Source of the DNA: Lutispora saccharofermentans
Lineage (GTDB): Bacteria > Bacillota > Clostridia > Lutisporales > Lutisporaceae
DNA length: 64,000 bases
Reading direction: 5' to 3'
Assembly: GCF_024363565.1 (NCBI RefSeq)
Contig: NZ_JAJEKE010000004.1
Location: 62,001-126,000, forward strand
A program made the translations under genes and the position numbers. Each line of letters begins with the position of its first letter. The stretch's first letter is position 1. The notes below the pieces were generated by a model. That model saw nothing but the letters and a program-made list of their open reading frames with translations. It was not told the DNA's origin and ran no database searches. Shown here one piece after another: positions 17,625 to 26,726 of the stretch.

Positions 17625-18797
17625 CTACAGTATCATCAGCTCACTGTTTGACGGAGTCAGAATCTCACATCCGGTTTCCGTAACAAGTATGTTTTCTTCT
17701 ATCCCAAGACTTCCTACTCCATATTCATATATATATGGTTCTATGGCAAAGGTCATGCCCGGTTGAAGTATTGTATCGGTCTTGCTGTCCAGCATAGGGA
17801 ATTCATGAACTCCAACTCCTATGCTATGACCGCACCAATTCTTATATACGTTTATTTCTGAAAATTTACTATTATCCATAAAGTCATCAACAACTTTGAC
17901 AACTTCCTTAATAGGCACACCGGGTTTTATAGCCTCTATTCCTTTATAGCAGGCCTCCCTTGCCACATTAAACATTTCAAGCTGATAGTCTGTGGGCTTG
18001 CCTATTACAGCTTCTCTGATTATATCCGAATAATATCCTCTATAAACCGGACCTCCGTCTATCAATATAATATCACCCTTGCCTATAGGCCTGTCTGATG
18101 GAGGGCAGTTGCTTTGAGAATATCTCTCAACTCCCGCTCTTACTCCAAGAGGCAAAGTCCTTTGAGCACCAAGCCTAAAATATTCCTGAGCTATAGTCCT
18201 ATACAGTTCATCCTCAGTCATGCCTTCATAAAGGCTATCCAGACCTTTTTGTATTCCTCTTATATTTATGCTGCAGCATTCTCTGATCTTTTCAATCTCA
18301 AGAGGAGATTTTATAGATCTTAGGTTCCATATGATCTCCGCTGCATCAACTATTTCTGCATCCTTCAATTCATTAAAAAGATCCTGTGATGCATTATAAT
18401 TTAAGTGCATCTTATGGCCTTCCCCTAATTCCAAACCGACTCTTCCCCTGATGACTCCCTTGTCCCTGAGCAAAGAGGTTATAGCCTTTGCATAGGTTGG
18501 ATATTCATCCTTGCCGTATGCCCTTATATCTTCCGCACAGGATGTAACTCTTGCCGTTTCAGCTCCTCCTTTTGTAGTAGCCAAAGCCATGGATCCATCC
18601 TTGGTTATTATTACTACCCCGGGAGTAGAAACCTTGCTGTCCCATACTATGCTGTTAAAACCAGAAAAGTAAAAAGTGTTTTCATCACTTGTAAGTATTA
18701 TTGCATCTATGCCCTTTGATTCCATTTGGCTTGTAATCTTTTGAAGTCTTCTTTCATACTCCTCCACCGGAAATCCTAACATCAGAGATTGTCTCAT
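17625..18797 (-). CDS. M24 metallopeptidase (Xaa-Pro aminopeptidase/dipeptidase type)
   Basis: 390 residues from ATG at 18797 (AAGGAGG 7 bases upstream; the in-frame TTG two codons earlier is less likely). Creatinase-like N-terminal domain (1-160) and pita-bread catalytic domain with the five metal ligands: Asp pair in IDGGPVYRGYYSDI, His in GHSIGVGVHE, Glu in AIEPYIY and Glu in GIEENILV. It cleaves peptide bonds next to proline in imported peptides. It sits between oppF and ptb, so it is co-expressed with peptide uptake. Confidence 0.9.
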   Translation of the reverse strand: MRQSLMLGFPVEEYERRLQKITSQMESKGIDAIILTSDENTFYFSGFNSIVWDSKVSTPGVVIITKDGSMALATTKGGAETARVTSCAEDIRAYGKDEYPTYAKAITSLLRDKGVIRGRVGLELGEGHKMHLNYNASQDLFNELKDAEIVDAAEIIWNLRSIKSPLEIEKIRECCSINIRGIQKGLDSLYEGMTEDELYRTIAQEYFRLGAQRTLPLGVRAGVERYSQSNCPPSDRPIGKGDIILIDGGPVYRGYYSDIIREAVIGKPTDYQLEMFNVAREACYKGIEAIKPGVPIKEVVKVVDDFMDNSKFSEINVYKNWCGHSIGVGVHEFPMLDSKTDTILQPGMTFAIEPYIYEYGVGSLGIEENILVTETGCEILTPSNSELMIL

Positions 18798-18799
18798 TT

Positions 18800-19786
18800 T
18801 CAATCCTCCTTATTATCGTATAAATGACATGCTACAATATGATCTTCCCCCATATTTAAGTCTTTGGGTTCTTGCTTCTTGCATATATCCATTACATTTT
18901 TGCATCTTGTATGGAAACGACAGCCCGATGGGGGATCTACCGGGCTGGGTACGTCTCCTTCCAACATTTCCTGTTCTACTATAATCTCAGGGTCAGGAAT
19001 GGGTATGGCACTTAGCAAAGCTTGTGTATATGGATGCTTTGGATTATCAAATAAGTCCTTTTTATTTGCTATCTCTACAATCTTACCCAAGTACATAACA
19101 GCAATCCTATCGCAAATATGCTTGACCACACTTAAGTTGTGGGAAATGAACAGGTAAGTCAAATGATATTTTGCTTGCAACTCCTGCATTAAATTCAGTA
19201 TCTGAGCCTGGATTGATACATCCAAGGCAGATACAGGTTCATCACAAACGATCAAGGAAGGATTTAAGGCCAAAGCTCTGGCTACCCCTATTCTCTGCCT
19301 CTGACCTCCGCTGAATTCATGAGGGTAACGATCAAAATATTCTCCCATCAATCCTACGTCGTTCATCAGCTTTATAGCTCTTTCCTTTCTTGTCTTCTCA
19401 TCCCCTATTTTATGAACCACCAGCGGCTCACTTATTGTCCTGCCTACTGTAAAACGCGGATCCAGAGATGAGTAAGGGTCTTGAAAAATAATCTGAACTT
19501 CTTTACGCAAAAGCTTTGACTCTTCCCCTTGAGTTTTGAACACATCTTTGCCTCTGAACCTTATACTGCCTTCAGTTGGTTCAAGGAGCTTGACTATCAT
19601 TTTACCTGTGGTAGATTTCCCGCAGCCGCTCTCTCCTACAAGACCCAAGGTTTCTCCTTCATGTATGCTGAAGCTTACTCCATCTACAGCCTTCACGTAT
19701 TTTTTTTCACTAATGAAGCTCTTTGTTTTTATTTTAATCGGAAAATGCATCTTCAAATCTTTTACTTCTAAAATAACATTATTCAA
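18800..19786 (-). CDS. oppF: Oligopeptide ABC transporter ATP-binding protein OppF
   Basis: 328 residues. ABC ATPase with Walker A GESGCGKSTTGK, Q-loop FQDPYSSLDPRF, signature FSGGQRQRIGVARAL, Walker B LIVCDEPVSALD, and the C-terminal oligopeptide extension with a Cys cluster (CRFHTRCKNVMDICKKQEP) typical of Opp/Dpp ATPases that bind 4Fe-4S. It powers import with OppD. There are 2 bases between its start and the oppD stop. Confidence 0.95.
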   Translation of the reverse strand: MNNVILEVKDLKMHFPIKIKTKSFISEKKYVKAVDGVSFSIHEGETLGLVGESGCGKSTTGKMIVKLLEPTEGSIRFRGKDVFKTQGEESKLLRKEVQIIFQDPYSSLDPRFTVGRTISEPLVVHKIGDEKTRKERAIKLMNDVGLMGEYFDRYPHEFSGGQRQRIGVARALALNPSLIVCDEPVSALDVSIQAQILNLMQELQAKYHLTYLFISHNLSVVKHICDRIAVMYLGKIVEIANKKDLFDNPKHPYTQALLSAIPIPDPEIIVEQEMLEGDVPSPVDPPSGCRFHTRCKNVMDICKKQEPKDLNMGEDHIVACHLYDNKED

Positions 19787-19788
19787 TC

Positions 19789-20766
19789 CTACTCATCTCC
19801 TTTATACTTCCAGCATCTTACCCTTCTGCTATCACCTACATTTATAAGCTCAGGCTCTTTGTCAAAGCACGCGCTTTCTGCTTCATCACATCTGGGACTG
19901 AACCTGCAGCCTTTGGGATAGTTTCTTGGACTGGGTACATTGCCTTCAATATTGTATAGCTTCTCTTGCTCGCTATTAATTTTTGGTATTGAATTAAGCA
20001 AGCCTCTTGTATATGGATGCAAAGGATTTTTAAATAAGGATTTTACATCTGAATATTCAACGGCTTTACCCGCATACATAACCATAACATTTTCCGCAAT
20101 TTGCGCTACAACTCCCAAATCATGGGTAATCAAAATTATAGAAGTGTCTGTCTTTGCCTTCAAGTCACACATCAATCTCAAAATTTGTGCCTGTATAGTC
20201 ACGTCCAATGCGGTTGTAGGCTCATCAGCTATGAGTATCTTCGGACTGCAAGCCAAAGCCATAGCTATCATAACTCTTTGGCGCATACCTCCGCTAAGCT
20301 GATGAGGATAGTTGTCCACACGCCTTTCAGGAAGGGGTATCCCTACCAGCTTCAGCATTTCTATGGCTCTTTCCCTGGCTTGGCTTTTATTCATTTTCTG
20401 ATGAATCATAAGTGATTCCATTATTTGCTTTCCTACAGTAAAAACAGGATTTAAGGAAGTCATAGGCTCCTGAAAAATCATAGATATATCGTTGCCTCTT
20501 ATGCCCCTCATTTCTCTTTCACTGAGCTTTAACAGGTCTTTGCCCTTATATAATATTTCCCCTTCTACTATCTTGCCTGGAGGGTTTGGTATGAGCCTTA
20601 GTATAGACAAGGAGGTTACACTCTTGCCGCAGCCCGATTCACCGACTATTGCCAAGGTCTCTCCCTTGTTGACTTCTATGTCCACCCCATCTACCCCGGG
20701 CAAGACTCCTTCTTCAGTATAGAAATATGTTTTCAGATTATTAACTTTAAGTATATTTTCTTTCAT
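19789..20766 (-). CDS. oppD: Oligopeptide ABC transporter ATP-binding protein OppD
   Basis: 325 residues from ATG at 20766, preceded by GGGTGAG; a GTG four codons earlier overlaps the oppC stop and is the alternative. Walker A GESGCGKSVTSL, Q-loop FQEPMTSLNPVF, signature LSGGMRQRVMIAMAL, Walker B LIADEPTTALD, and C-terminal CRFSPRCDEAESAC. It forms the ATPase heterodimer with OppF. Confidence 0.95.
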   Translation of the reverse strand: MKENILKVNNLKTYFYTEEGVLPGVDGVDIEVNKGETLAIVGESGCGKSVTSLSILRLIPNPPGKIVEGEILYKGKDLLKLSEREMRGIRGNDISMIFQEPMTSLNPVFTVGKQIMESLMIHQKMNKSQARERAIEMLKLVGIPLPERRVDNYPHQLSGGMRQRVMIAMALACSPKILIADEPTTALDVTIQAQILRLMCDLKAKTDTSIILITHDLGVVAQIAENVMVMYAGKAVEYSDVKSLFKNPLHPYTRGLLNSIPKINSEQEKLYNIEGNVPSPRNYPKGCRFSPRCDEAESACFDKEPELINVGDSRRVRCWKYKGDE

Positions 20767-20777
20767 ATTCTCACCCA

Positions 20778-21614
20778 CTAGCTATTCTTTAACTTAGGAT
20801 CCAACGCATCTCTCAAACCATCTCCAACCAAACTGAAGCTCAAGACTACCATGGTTATTGCAGTTCCCGGAGCTAAGGCCGCTAGAGGCGTACTTCTCAA
20901 TACTTCTCTGGCTTGGCTCAGCATGGCTCCCCATTCTGGATTGGGCGGCTGTACTCCGAGACCGAGAAAGGACAGGGAGGAAGCCGTAAGTATTGCAGAG
21001 CCTAAGCTTAAAGTAACATCTATTATTATTTGCCCCATTGTATTTGGTATTATATGAAAAACAATTATTCTAAAATCAGATGCTCCTATCACTTTGCAGG
21101 CTTGTATAAATTCTGTATGCTTTAAAGATATTACAAGTCCTCTCACAAGTCTTGCTACATAAGGTATGGAATAAAATGCAATAGCTGCCATGGTATTCAT
21201 TATTCCGCTTCCTAAAACTGCCACAACAGCAATGGCCAAAAGCAATCCGGGGAAGGCTAAGATCAAGTCAATAAGTCTTGATATAAGGGCATCGATCCAA
21301 CCTCCGTAATAACCTGCCAGTACACCAAAAATAATGCCTATAAACGAACCTATAAACACGCTTACTACGCTCATCATCAATGATACTCTGGCTCCATATA
21401 CCAATCTGGTAAGAGTATCTCTTCCCAAATTGTCCGTTCCAAGCCAGTGCTTTATACTGGGACTTTGATATTTATTGGGCAAATCGATGGCAGTAGGATC
21501 ATATTTGCAAAGGCTTGGTCCAATCAAAGCAGTTATTACAAAAATCAAGATTATTATTCCGCCGATTACTGATGATTTTCTCTTCTTAAATCGCTTAAAT
21601 ACCTGTGAATTCAA
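20778..21614 (-). CDS. oppC: Oligopeptide ABC transporter permease OppC
   Basis: 278 residues with an N-terminal helix (about 18-38) and five further membrane helices. The BPD_transp_1 coupling loop (ASDFRIIVFHIIPNTMGQIIID) contains the EAA-like motif. DppC/OppC features include the N-terminal KYQSPSIKHWLGTDNLGRDTLTRLVYGARVSL block. It is the partner of OppB in the membrane channel. Confidence 0.95.
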   Translation of the reverse strand: MNSQVFKRFKKRKSSVIGGIIILIFVITALIGPSLCKYDPTAIDLPNKYQSPSIKHWLGTDNLGRDTLTRLVYGARVSLMMSVVSVFIGSFIGIIFGVLAGYYGGWIDALISRLIDLILAFPGLLLAIAVVAVLGSGIMNTMAAIAFYSIPYVARLVRGLVISLKHTEFIQACKVIGASDFRIIVFHIIPNTMGQIIIDVTLSLGSAILTASSLSFLGLGVQPPNPEWGAMLSQAREVLRSTPLAALAPGTAITMVVLSFSLVGDGLRDALDPKLKNS

Positions 21615-21629
21615 TCAGCTTCCCCCCCA

Positions 21630-22550
21630 TCAATCATACTTAACTCTAGGGTCAACTACTGCATACAATAAATCGGTTATAAGATTCATTATTACAAAGG
21701 TTGCAGATATGACCAAAATAGTACCTTGCACAACAGGGTAATCCCTCTTTAAGACTCCATCAACCATCAGCCGTCCGATACCCGGTATTGCAAATACGGT
21801 TTCAACCAGTGCAGAGCCGGCCAATAATCCTCCAAATCTCAAGCCGATTACTGTAACTACAGGAATCAACGCGTTTTTAAAAGCGTGTAGATAAATTATT
21901 ATTCTTTCCGGTACGCCTCGTGATCTTGAGGTCCTGATATAATCCTGCTTCAATACTTCTAACATGGCAGATCTTGTGGTCCTCGCCATGATACCTACAG
22001 ATTGAGTGCCTAAAGTTATTATAGGCAGCACATAGTGAGCCGGAGACCTCATGCCTATGCTGGGAAACCAACCCAAATACAGGGAAAAAACCAGCATAAG
22101 AAGTAAAGCCAAGAAGAATGAAGGAGTTGAAACGGAAAGCAAGGACAATACCATAATAAAATTGTCCATAAACTTATTATGATTTACCGCAGCAATGATA
22201 CCAAAAATTACTCCCAGTATTGTTGCCACGATTGTACCTCCTATAGCAAGCTTTAATGTATAAGGATATTTATTCAATATCTCTTCCAAAACAGGCTTTC
22301 TCGTGTGTATAGAAACACCCAGATCGCCATTGAAAACACCTTTTACAAACCCAATATATTGCTTATATAGGGGCTGATCAAGACCCAGCTTGATTCTTGT
22401 GGCCTCCACTACCTCTTCAGGTGCATTTATACCCAGCATATTCTTAACCGGATCTCCCGGTATCATATGGAGCATCAAAAACACCACCAATGATATTACA
22501 AAGAGAACAGGGATTATTTGCAGTATTCTTTTAAATGTATATCCCAGCAT
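21630..22550 (-). CDS. oppB: Oligopeptide ABC transporter permease OppB
   Basis: 306 residues, six membrane helices. The family block MLHMIPGDPVKNMLG is near residue 27, and the coupling motif SRGVPERIIIYLHAFKNALIPVVTVIG is near residue 200. Its start follows a 17-bp hairpin that separates it from oppA, so its expression may be lower than that of the binding protein. Confidence 0.95.
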   Translation of the reverse strand: MLGYTFKRILQIIPVLFVISLVVFLMLHMIPGDPVKNMLGINAPEEVVEATRIKLGLDQPLYKQYIGFVKGVFNGDLGVSIHTRKPVLEEILNKYPYTLKLAIGGTIVATILGVIFGIIAAVNHNKFMDNFIMVLSLLSVSTPSFFLALLLMLVFSLYLGWFPSIGMRSPAHYVLPIITLGTQSVGIMARTTRSAMLEVLKQDYIRTSRSRGVPERIIIYLHAFKNALIPVVTVIGLRFGGLLAGSALVETVFAIPGIGRLMVDGVLKRDYPVVQGTILVISATFVIMNLITDLLYAVVDPRVKYD

Positions 22551-22563
22551 TTAAAAACCTCCC

Positions 22564-22599
22564 ATATTATGAAAGCAGTTAAAACTGCTTTCATAATAT
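22564..22599 (-). terminator. 17-bp hairpin between oppA and oppB
   Basis: Perfect stem with a 2-base loop (arms 22564-22580 and 22583-22599), directly ahead of the oppB ribosome site. It lacks a T run. Such hairpins after binding-protein genes usually stabilise the upstream mRNA or partly terminate, giving more OppA than permease; that role is inferred. Confidence 0.7.
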
Positions 22600-22615
22600 A
22601 TTAAAATTTACTTAT

Positions 22616-24202
22616 TTATTTCTCTATCGTTGCCTTTTCAAAAGTTATCGTGCTTATAGGACTTACTGTTACATCCTTTAATTTGCTTGAATGTGCAAGG
22701 TTTGTAAGCTGATCGAACAGCCAAATTCCAGCAGGATCTTCAAGATAAAGTATCTCTTGTGCTCTCTTGTATAATTCTTTTCTCTTTTCCGGATCTGTTT
22801 CTTTCATTCCTGCATCTATAAGCTCGTCAACTTCTTTGTTGGAATAGAAGCCATAGTTTCTATCATTTTTACCGGTTAATGTTGTTGTGTATAGTCCTCT
22901 CAGCCCACCGTCAGCATCCATCATAGAGGGACCTGCACCCATTATGAACAATGGTGCATCAAACTCTTTTGCGGTTATTCCATCGATGGTCTGTAAAAAA
23001 GCACTCCATTCCATTACTTGTATCTCGGCCTCTACGCCTACCTCTTTAAGCTGAGAAGCAATAATTTCAGCCAGTTCTACACCCTTAGCATATCTTTCTG
23101 TAGTAACAATCTTTGTTTTGAATCCATTTGGATAGCCCGCTTCCGCCAATAGCTGTTTTGCCTTTTCTTTATCTTGCTTTATCTCCCCTAAGTTAGCATA
23201 ACCCCAAGTTACAGGTGCCAAAGGAGCTGTTGAGGGATAAGATAGTCCCGGGAACAAAGAGTCTATTATAGCCTGTCTGTCCACAGCATAAATCAAAGCT
23301 TGTCTTACCTTTGTATTGCCCACGATTGAATCGTTGCAGCCAAATCTGAATAATCTCTGTCCTATGGATTTTGCTTTGTATACGCTTAAGCCATCAATGC
23401 TCTCGAGCCTCGGTACTTCATTTGCAGGTACACCCTGAATAGCATCTACCTCTCCTGTTTCAAGAGCTATAACCCTTGCTGCAGCTTCAGGTATTGGTCT
23501 GTATACTACCTTCTTAGTCAAAGCTTTATCTCCATAGTAATCATCATGGCTTTCTAAAACCAATTCCTCATCTCTTGTCCATGAAACTACCTTGTATGGG
23601 CCTGTACCATTGATGGATTCAGCATTGGAGCCAAGGTCCATTCCATATTTCTCAATATAAGCAGGATCCATTATCGCCAAGGACATATTGCACATCAATG
23701 CCATCATAGCCCCGTAAGGCTCTTTTGTTGTAATGCTTACTTTATATTTGTCAACCACTTCTACCTTTTCAAACATCTTAACAATCTCGCCTACTACTAA
23801 GCCGTTTGAAGGATCCATTGCTCTATCATAAGTACCTTTTACAGACTCTGCAGTCATTTCTGTTCCATTGTGGAATTTTACGCCTTCTTTTAGTTTAAAA
23901 GTCCAAGTTTTCTGATCTTCGGACACTTCCCAAGAATCGGCCAAATCGCCTGTTATTTCTCCATTAGGGCCAAACTTCAAAAGTGTATTGTAAAGCATCT
24001 TTACTACTTGCTCAGAGGTTGTATCATTTTGTACATGAGGATCTAAAGAAGCAGCATCTGTATTGGGAGCAAATACTATAGTGTCTTTAAATCCTTTTTC
24101 TTCTTGAGGAGTTTCCGGCACAGCAGCAGGTGCCGGCTTGGCACATGCTGCCAAAGATAAAGTCATCGTTAATACCAGCATGAATGCTAAAAATTTCTTC
24201 AT
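22616..24202 (-). CDS. oppA: Peptide-binding lipoprotein OppA/DppA
   Basis: 528 residues. Signal peptide with lipobox LAAC (cleavage before Cys20) and then a proline/alanine-rich linker. SBP_bac_5 family, with VFAPNTDAASLDPH, the KEGVKFHNGTEMTAESVKGTYDRA block and the ...GTGPYKVVSW motif. It is anchored outside the membrane to capture peptides for OppBCDF. AAGGGGG precedes ATG at 24202. Confidence 0.95.
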   Translation of the reverse strand: MKKFLAFMLVLTMTLSLAACAKPAPAAVPETPQEEKGFKDTIVFAPNTDAASLDPHVQNDTTSEQVVKMLYNTLLKFGPNGEITGDLADSWEVSEDQKTWTFKLKEGVKFHNGTEMTAESVKGTYDRAMDPSNGLVVGEIVKMFEKVEVVDKYKVSITTKEPYGAMMALMCNMSLAIMDPAYIEKYGMDLGSNAESINGTGPYKVVSWTRDEELVLESHDDYYGDKALTKKVVYRPIPEAAARVIALETGEVDAIQGVPANEVPRLESIDGLSVYKAKSIGQRLFRFGCNDSIVGNTKVRQALIYAVDRQAIIDSLFPGLSYPSTAPLAPVTWGYANLGEIKQDKEKAKQLLAEAGYPNGFKTKIVTTERYAKGVELAEIIASQLKEVGVEAEIQVMEWSAFLQTIDGITAKEFDAPLFIMGAGPSMMDADGGLRGLYTTTLTGKNDRNYGFYSNKEVDELIDAGMKETDPEKRKELYKRAQEILYLEDPAGIWLFDQLTNLAHSSKLKDVTVSPISTITFEKATIEK

Positions 24203-24307
24203 TAAGATTTCCCCCTTATATTTTTATAATCTATTGTAGAACCCATACTTATGTATATTTTGACATCCCCTCCTTTTCTGGCTATCAAGTTTACACTATG
24301 ATGAGCT

Positions 24308-25272
24308 TTATTTAGATGCCCAATAGCTGTTATCATCTTCTAAGCATGCTATCCCATATGCCCAACCTCCGGGCCTCGTCATATAGGAGCGACATGTATA
24401 GAAAATTGCTCCTTCACCTGGAGATCTCAGCTCTTCTAGTACTTCAAAAGCCTCATTTAAATTCCTCCCCGCGCTTCATAATCCACTACGGCTGCTTGAT
24501 AGCCGAATGCAGACCAAAAGGCATCCTTTTGAAGAATTTCTTCTAAAATCTTATTGGATTTTTCCAATTCGCCTTTAAGATAATAATAGTTTGCAAGCCC
24601 GTAGCCTTGAGTGGCCATTTCTAAATCCGGGAATTCCGCTCCTTCAAAGTCGATAAGCTCATCCGGCTTTATTAATCCTTTATACATCAAAACTCTACGC
24701 TTGTAGGATAGATTTTCTCCCGGATCCGTATCCTCTGTAACCAGATACAAAAGCTCGTCTGCTTCCTCTTGCTTTCCCAATCTCATAAGCGTCATCCAAT
24801 ACCAATCTACTATAGCTACTACCAATTCATCAGAATGAGTCATTTCAAGGCATTTCTTATATGCGGCTTCAGCTCTCTCAAAGTCTCGTATCAGGTAATA
24901 GGCGAGACCCAAATGATACCATGTATCCCAGTTGGTTGGGTCAAGCCTTGAAGACAGCTCCAGATCAGCTGCAGCCTCATGAAACATCCTGACGGATATG
25001 AATCTATGTCCTCTGTGCCTTAGTGTCAGCGCATGAAAAGGATTAATGCTAAGTGCCATGGAATAAGCTTCTATTGCCTCTCTGAAAAGCATTTGTTTTG
25101 ACAAAGCTAAGCCTTTTTCCATCCAAAGCTCTACGCTTTTGGGATCTTCCTTAATTTTTCCTTCCATCTCCAATACTTCGGCGGAGAGGGGCAAATCAGA
25201 TCTTTTCAGTAAAATCTGGGTTTCCTTGTCTGCTCTATCCTTTGTCACTGACAAATGTGCAAACTTCGCCAT
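24308..25272 (-). pseudogene. TPR-repeat protein gene with a one-base frameshift near its end
   Basis: The first frame gives 271 residues of tetratricopeptide repeats (for example KSVELWMEKGLALSKQMLFREAIEAYSMALSINP and DTWYHLGLAYYLIRDFERAEAAYKKCLE) and stops at 24457. The coding signal then continues in another frame for about 50 codons to a stop at 24308, with a sensible tail (NLNEAFEVLEELRSPGEGAI ... CLEDDNSYWASK). Adding one G to the GGGG run at 24467-24470 joins the two into one protein of about 320 residues. It could be a sequencing error in the homopolymer, a real recent mutation, or programmed slippage. It is cotranscribed with the dipeptidase (19-base gap); its function is unknown beyond protein binding by TPRs. 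Confidence 0.8.
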
Positions 25273-25291
25273 TTCAAATTCCTCCTAAGCT

Positions 25292-26290
25292 TTATTTCCA
25301 AACGCTTTGTATTACCCTTCTAAAGTTTCCTCCCAGGAATTTTTCTATATCACTTTCTTTATAGCCCCTTACCTTCATAGCTTCTACCACATTTTTAACC
25401 TCACCGGCTCCTTTAAACCCGATTGCATGTCTTACTGAAGGGTGAACTCCTACCTTCGCATTGTATTCTCCTACTACGGCAGGATAAAGAGTAGCCTGCT
25501 CAGTGGTGCCTGAAGCATCTTCTCCGTCATCTATGGTACAATCTCCTCCGAAACCTACATGATCGATTCCCACAAGCTTAACGGCATAGTCTACATGATC
25601 TAAATAATCATCCATTGAAGGCTGCTTCCCCTTTTCCTTCTTCCAGCATAGAGGACCCCAAGGAGACAAACCAATAACTCCGCCCTTTTTCGCAAGCAGG
25701 ATTATTTCTTCATCTGTTCTGTTTCTCGGAGATTCGGTCATGCTTCTGATGCATGCATGCGAAAAAACTACCGGCTGCTTGCTTGCCTCTATGGCAGCTA
25801 AGGCTGTCAATTTGCTGCAATGAGATAAGTCCACAATCATCCCTAGCTTGTTCATTTCCTCAATAAGCCTTGCTCCAAAATCTGTCAGGCCTCTATCTAT
25901 AGTTTCCGTGCATCCGGTACCGATGTAATTCGCTTTGTTGTATGTAAGCTGTACCACTCTTACACCTAATTCATATAATGCCCTAAGATTATCTAGAGAG
26001 TTTTCAATAGGATGAGGATCTTGGAAGGCTAATATTATTGATCTTTTACCTGCTTCAGCTCCCTCCTCAATATCCCTAAGAGTTCTTGCAACTTGTATTT
26101 TTTTCTCCTCAATATCCGTAAGATTATAAATATTGCCTATAGCTTTTATTGTCTCGGTAAAGCCTTCACCTGACTTAGGCAAGGTAAGAAAGAAAGCATC
26201 CAAGCCTGAATCGGCTACTTTTGAGGAGCAGCCTTTAAAATCACCTTCAACAAAAGCACAGCCATCGATAACCAAACAATTATTTATCAT
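25292..26290 (-). CDS. Membrane dipeptidase family (M19) protein with altered metal site
   Basis: 332 residues with the renal dipeptidase fold: VDLSHCS (His157), VVFSHACIRSM (His178) and GFGGDCTIDD (Asp250) match the second metal site and the catalytic aspartate. The first-site ligands are missing: the usual DGHND reads DGCAFVE (Cys11, Phe13), and the bridging Glu of the IEG motif appears as Gln90 (LAFQDPHP). It may hold one metal ion, have a changed activity, or be a non-catalytic relative. It is the first gene of the opp operon and is led by the sigma-54 promoter at 26337-26352. Confidence 0.85.
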   Translation of the reverse strand: MINNCLVIDGCAFVEGDFKGCSSKVADSGLDAFFLTLPKSGEGFTETIKAIGNIYNLTDIEEKKIQVARTLRDIEEGAEAGKRSIILAFQDPHPIENSLDNLRALYELGVRVVQLTYNKANYIGTGCTETIDRGLTDFGARLIEEMNKLGMIVDLSHCSKLTALAAIEASKQPVVFSHACIRSMTESPRNRTDEEIILLAKKGGVIGLSPWGPLCWKKEKGKQPSMDDYLDHVDYAVKLVGIDHVGFGGDCTIDDGEDASGTTEQATLYPAVVGEYNAKVGVHPSVRHAIGFKGAGEVKNVVEAMKVRGYKESDIEKFLGGNFRRVIQSVWK

Positions 26291-26336
26291 TTCATTACAC
26301 TCCCCTTTTATATTTACAAGCTTTTATATGTAATTA

Positions 26337-26352
26337 AGCAATTAACATGCCA
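26337..26352 (-). promoter_or_regulatory. Sigma-54 promoter of the dipeptidase-opp-ptb-buk operon
   Basis: Minus-strand TGGCATGTTAATTGCT, with GG and GC separated by 10 bases. It lies about 50 bases before the dipeptidase start. A large dyad (26435-26507) sits about 110-180 bases upstream of the expected start site, the usual distance for an enhancer-type activator site. Confidence 0.78.
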
Positions 26353-26434
26353 ACATTCTAAATTTTTAGAATTTGTGGCTATTTACAATATTGAGACAAC
26401 TCTTTTTATATTTTTATACTCCTATAAATCAGTT

Positions 26435-26507
26435 GTATTATGTCGATGCTTATGTCAAATTTGTAAACATGCGTTGCATATGTAAACGACATAGCTCGAC
26501 ATAATAC
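26435..26507. promoter_or_regulatory. Long dyad, possible activator-binding site or 3' hairpin
   Basis: GTATTATGTCGA (26435-26446) pairs with TCGACATAATAC (26496-26507), and inside it TATGTC and GACATA pair again. The centre carries TGTAAAC twice. It starts right after the MoaD-like gene's stop, so it could end that transcript, but no T run follows. Its position also suits an upstream activating site for the sigma-54 promoter at 26337. The rest of 26291-26513 is AT-rich with no gene. Confidence 0.5.
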
Positions 26508-26513
26508 GCTATT

Positions 26514-26711
26514 TTATCCCCCTGCTATAGGGTGAATTATGTTAATATCATCGCCATCTCTAATTCGTGTTTCTTCGTATTTTTCCTTGGGTACCAGCTC
26601 ACCGTTAACCTTTACCATCAAGGTAGGAAAGCTGTATTTCAAATCCTTTATGAGGCTCTTAAGAGTCATGCCTTCATAAAAATCCATATTTCTATGGTTG
26701 ACCCTTATCAT
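26514..26711 (-). CDS. MoaD/ThiS-family small sulfur-carrier-like protein
   Basis: 65 residues, beta-grasp pattern, ending ...DDINIIHPIAGG; the C-terminal Gly-Gly is the thiocarboxylation site of MoaD and ThiS. It is 15 bases after the AOR gene, an arrangement common for tungsten-pterin enzymes, so it probably supplies sulfur for the molybdopterin/tungstopterin cofactor of that enzyme (inference). It is not shown to be active in thiamine synthesis; no thi genes are near. Confidence 0.85.
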   Translation of the reverse strand: MIRVNHRNMDFYEGMTLKSLIKDLKYSFPTLMVKVNGELVPKEKYEETRIRDGDDINIIHPIAGG

Positions 26712-26726
26712 TTATACCACTCCAAA

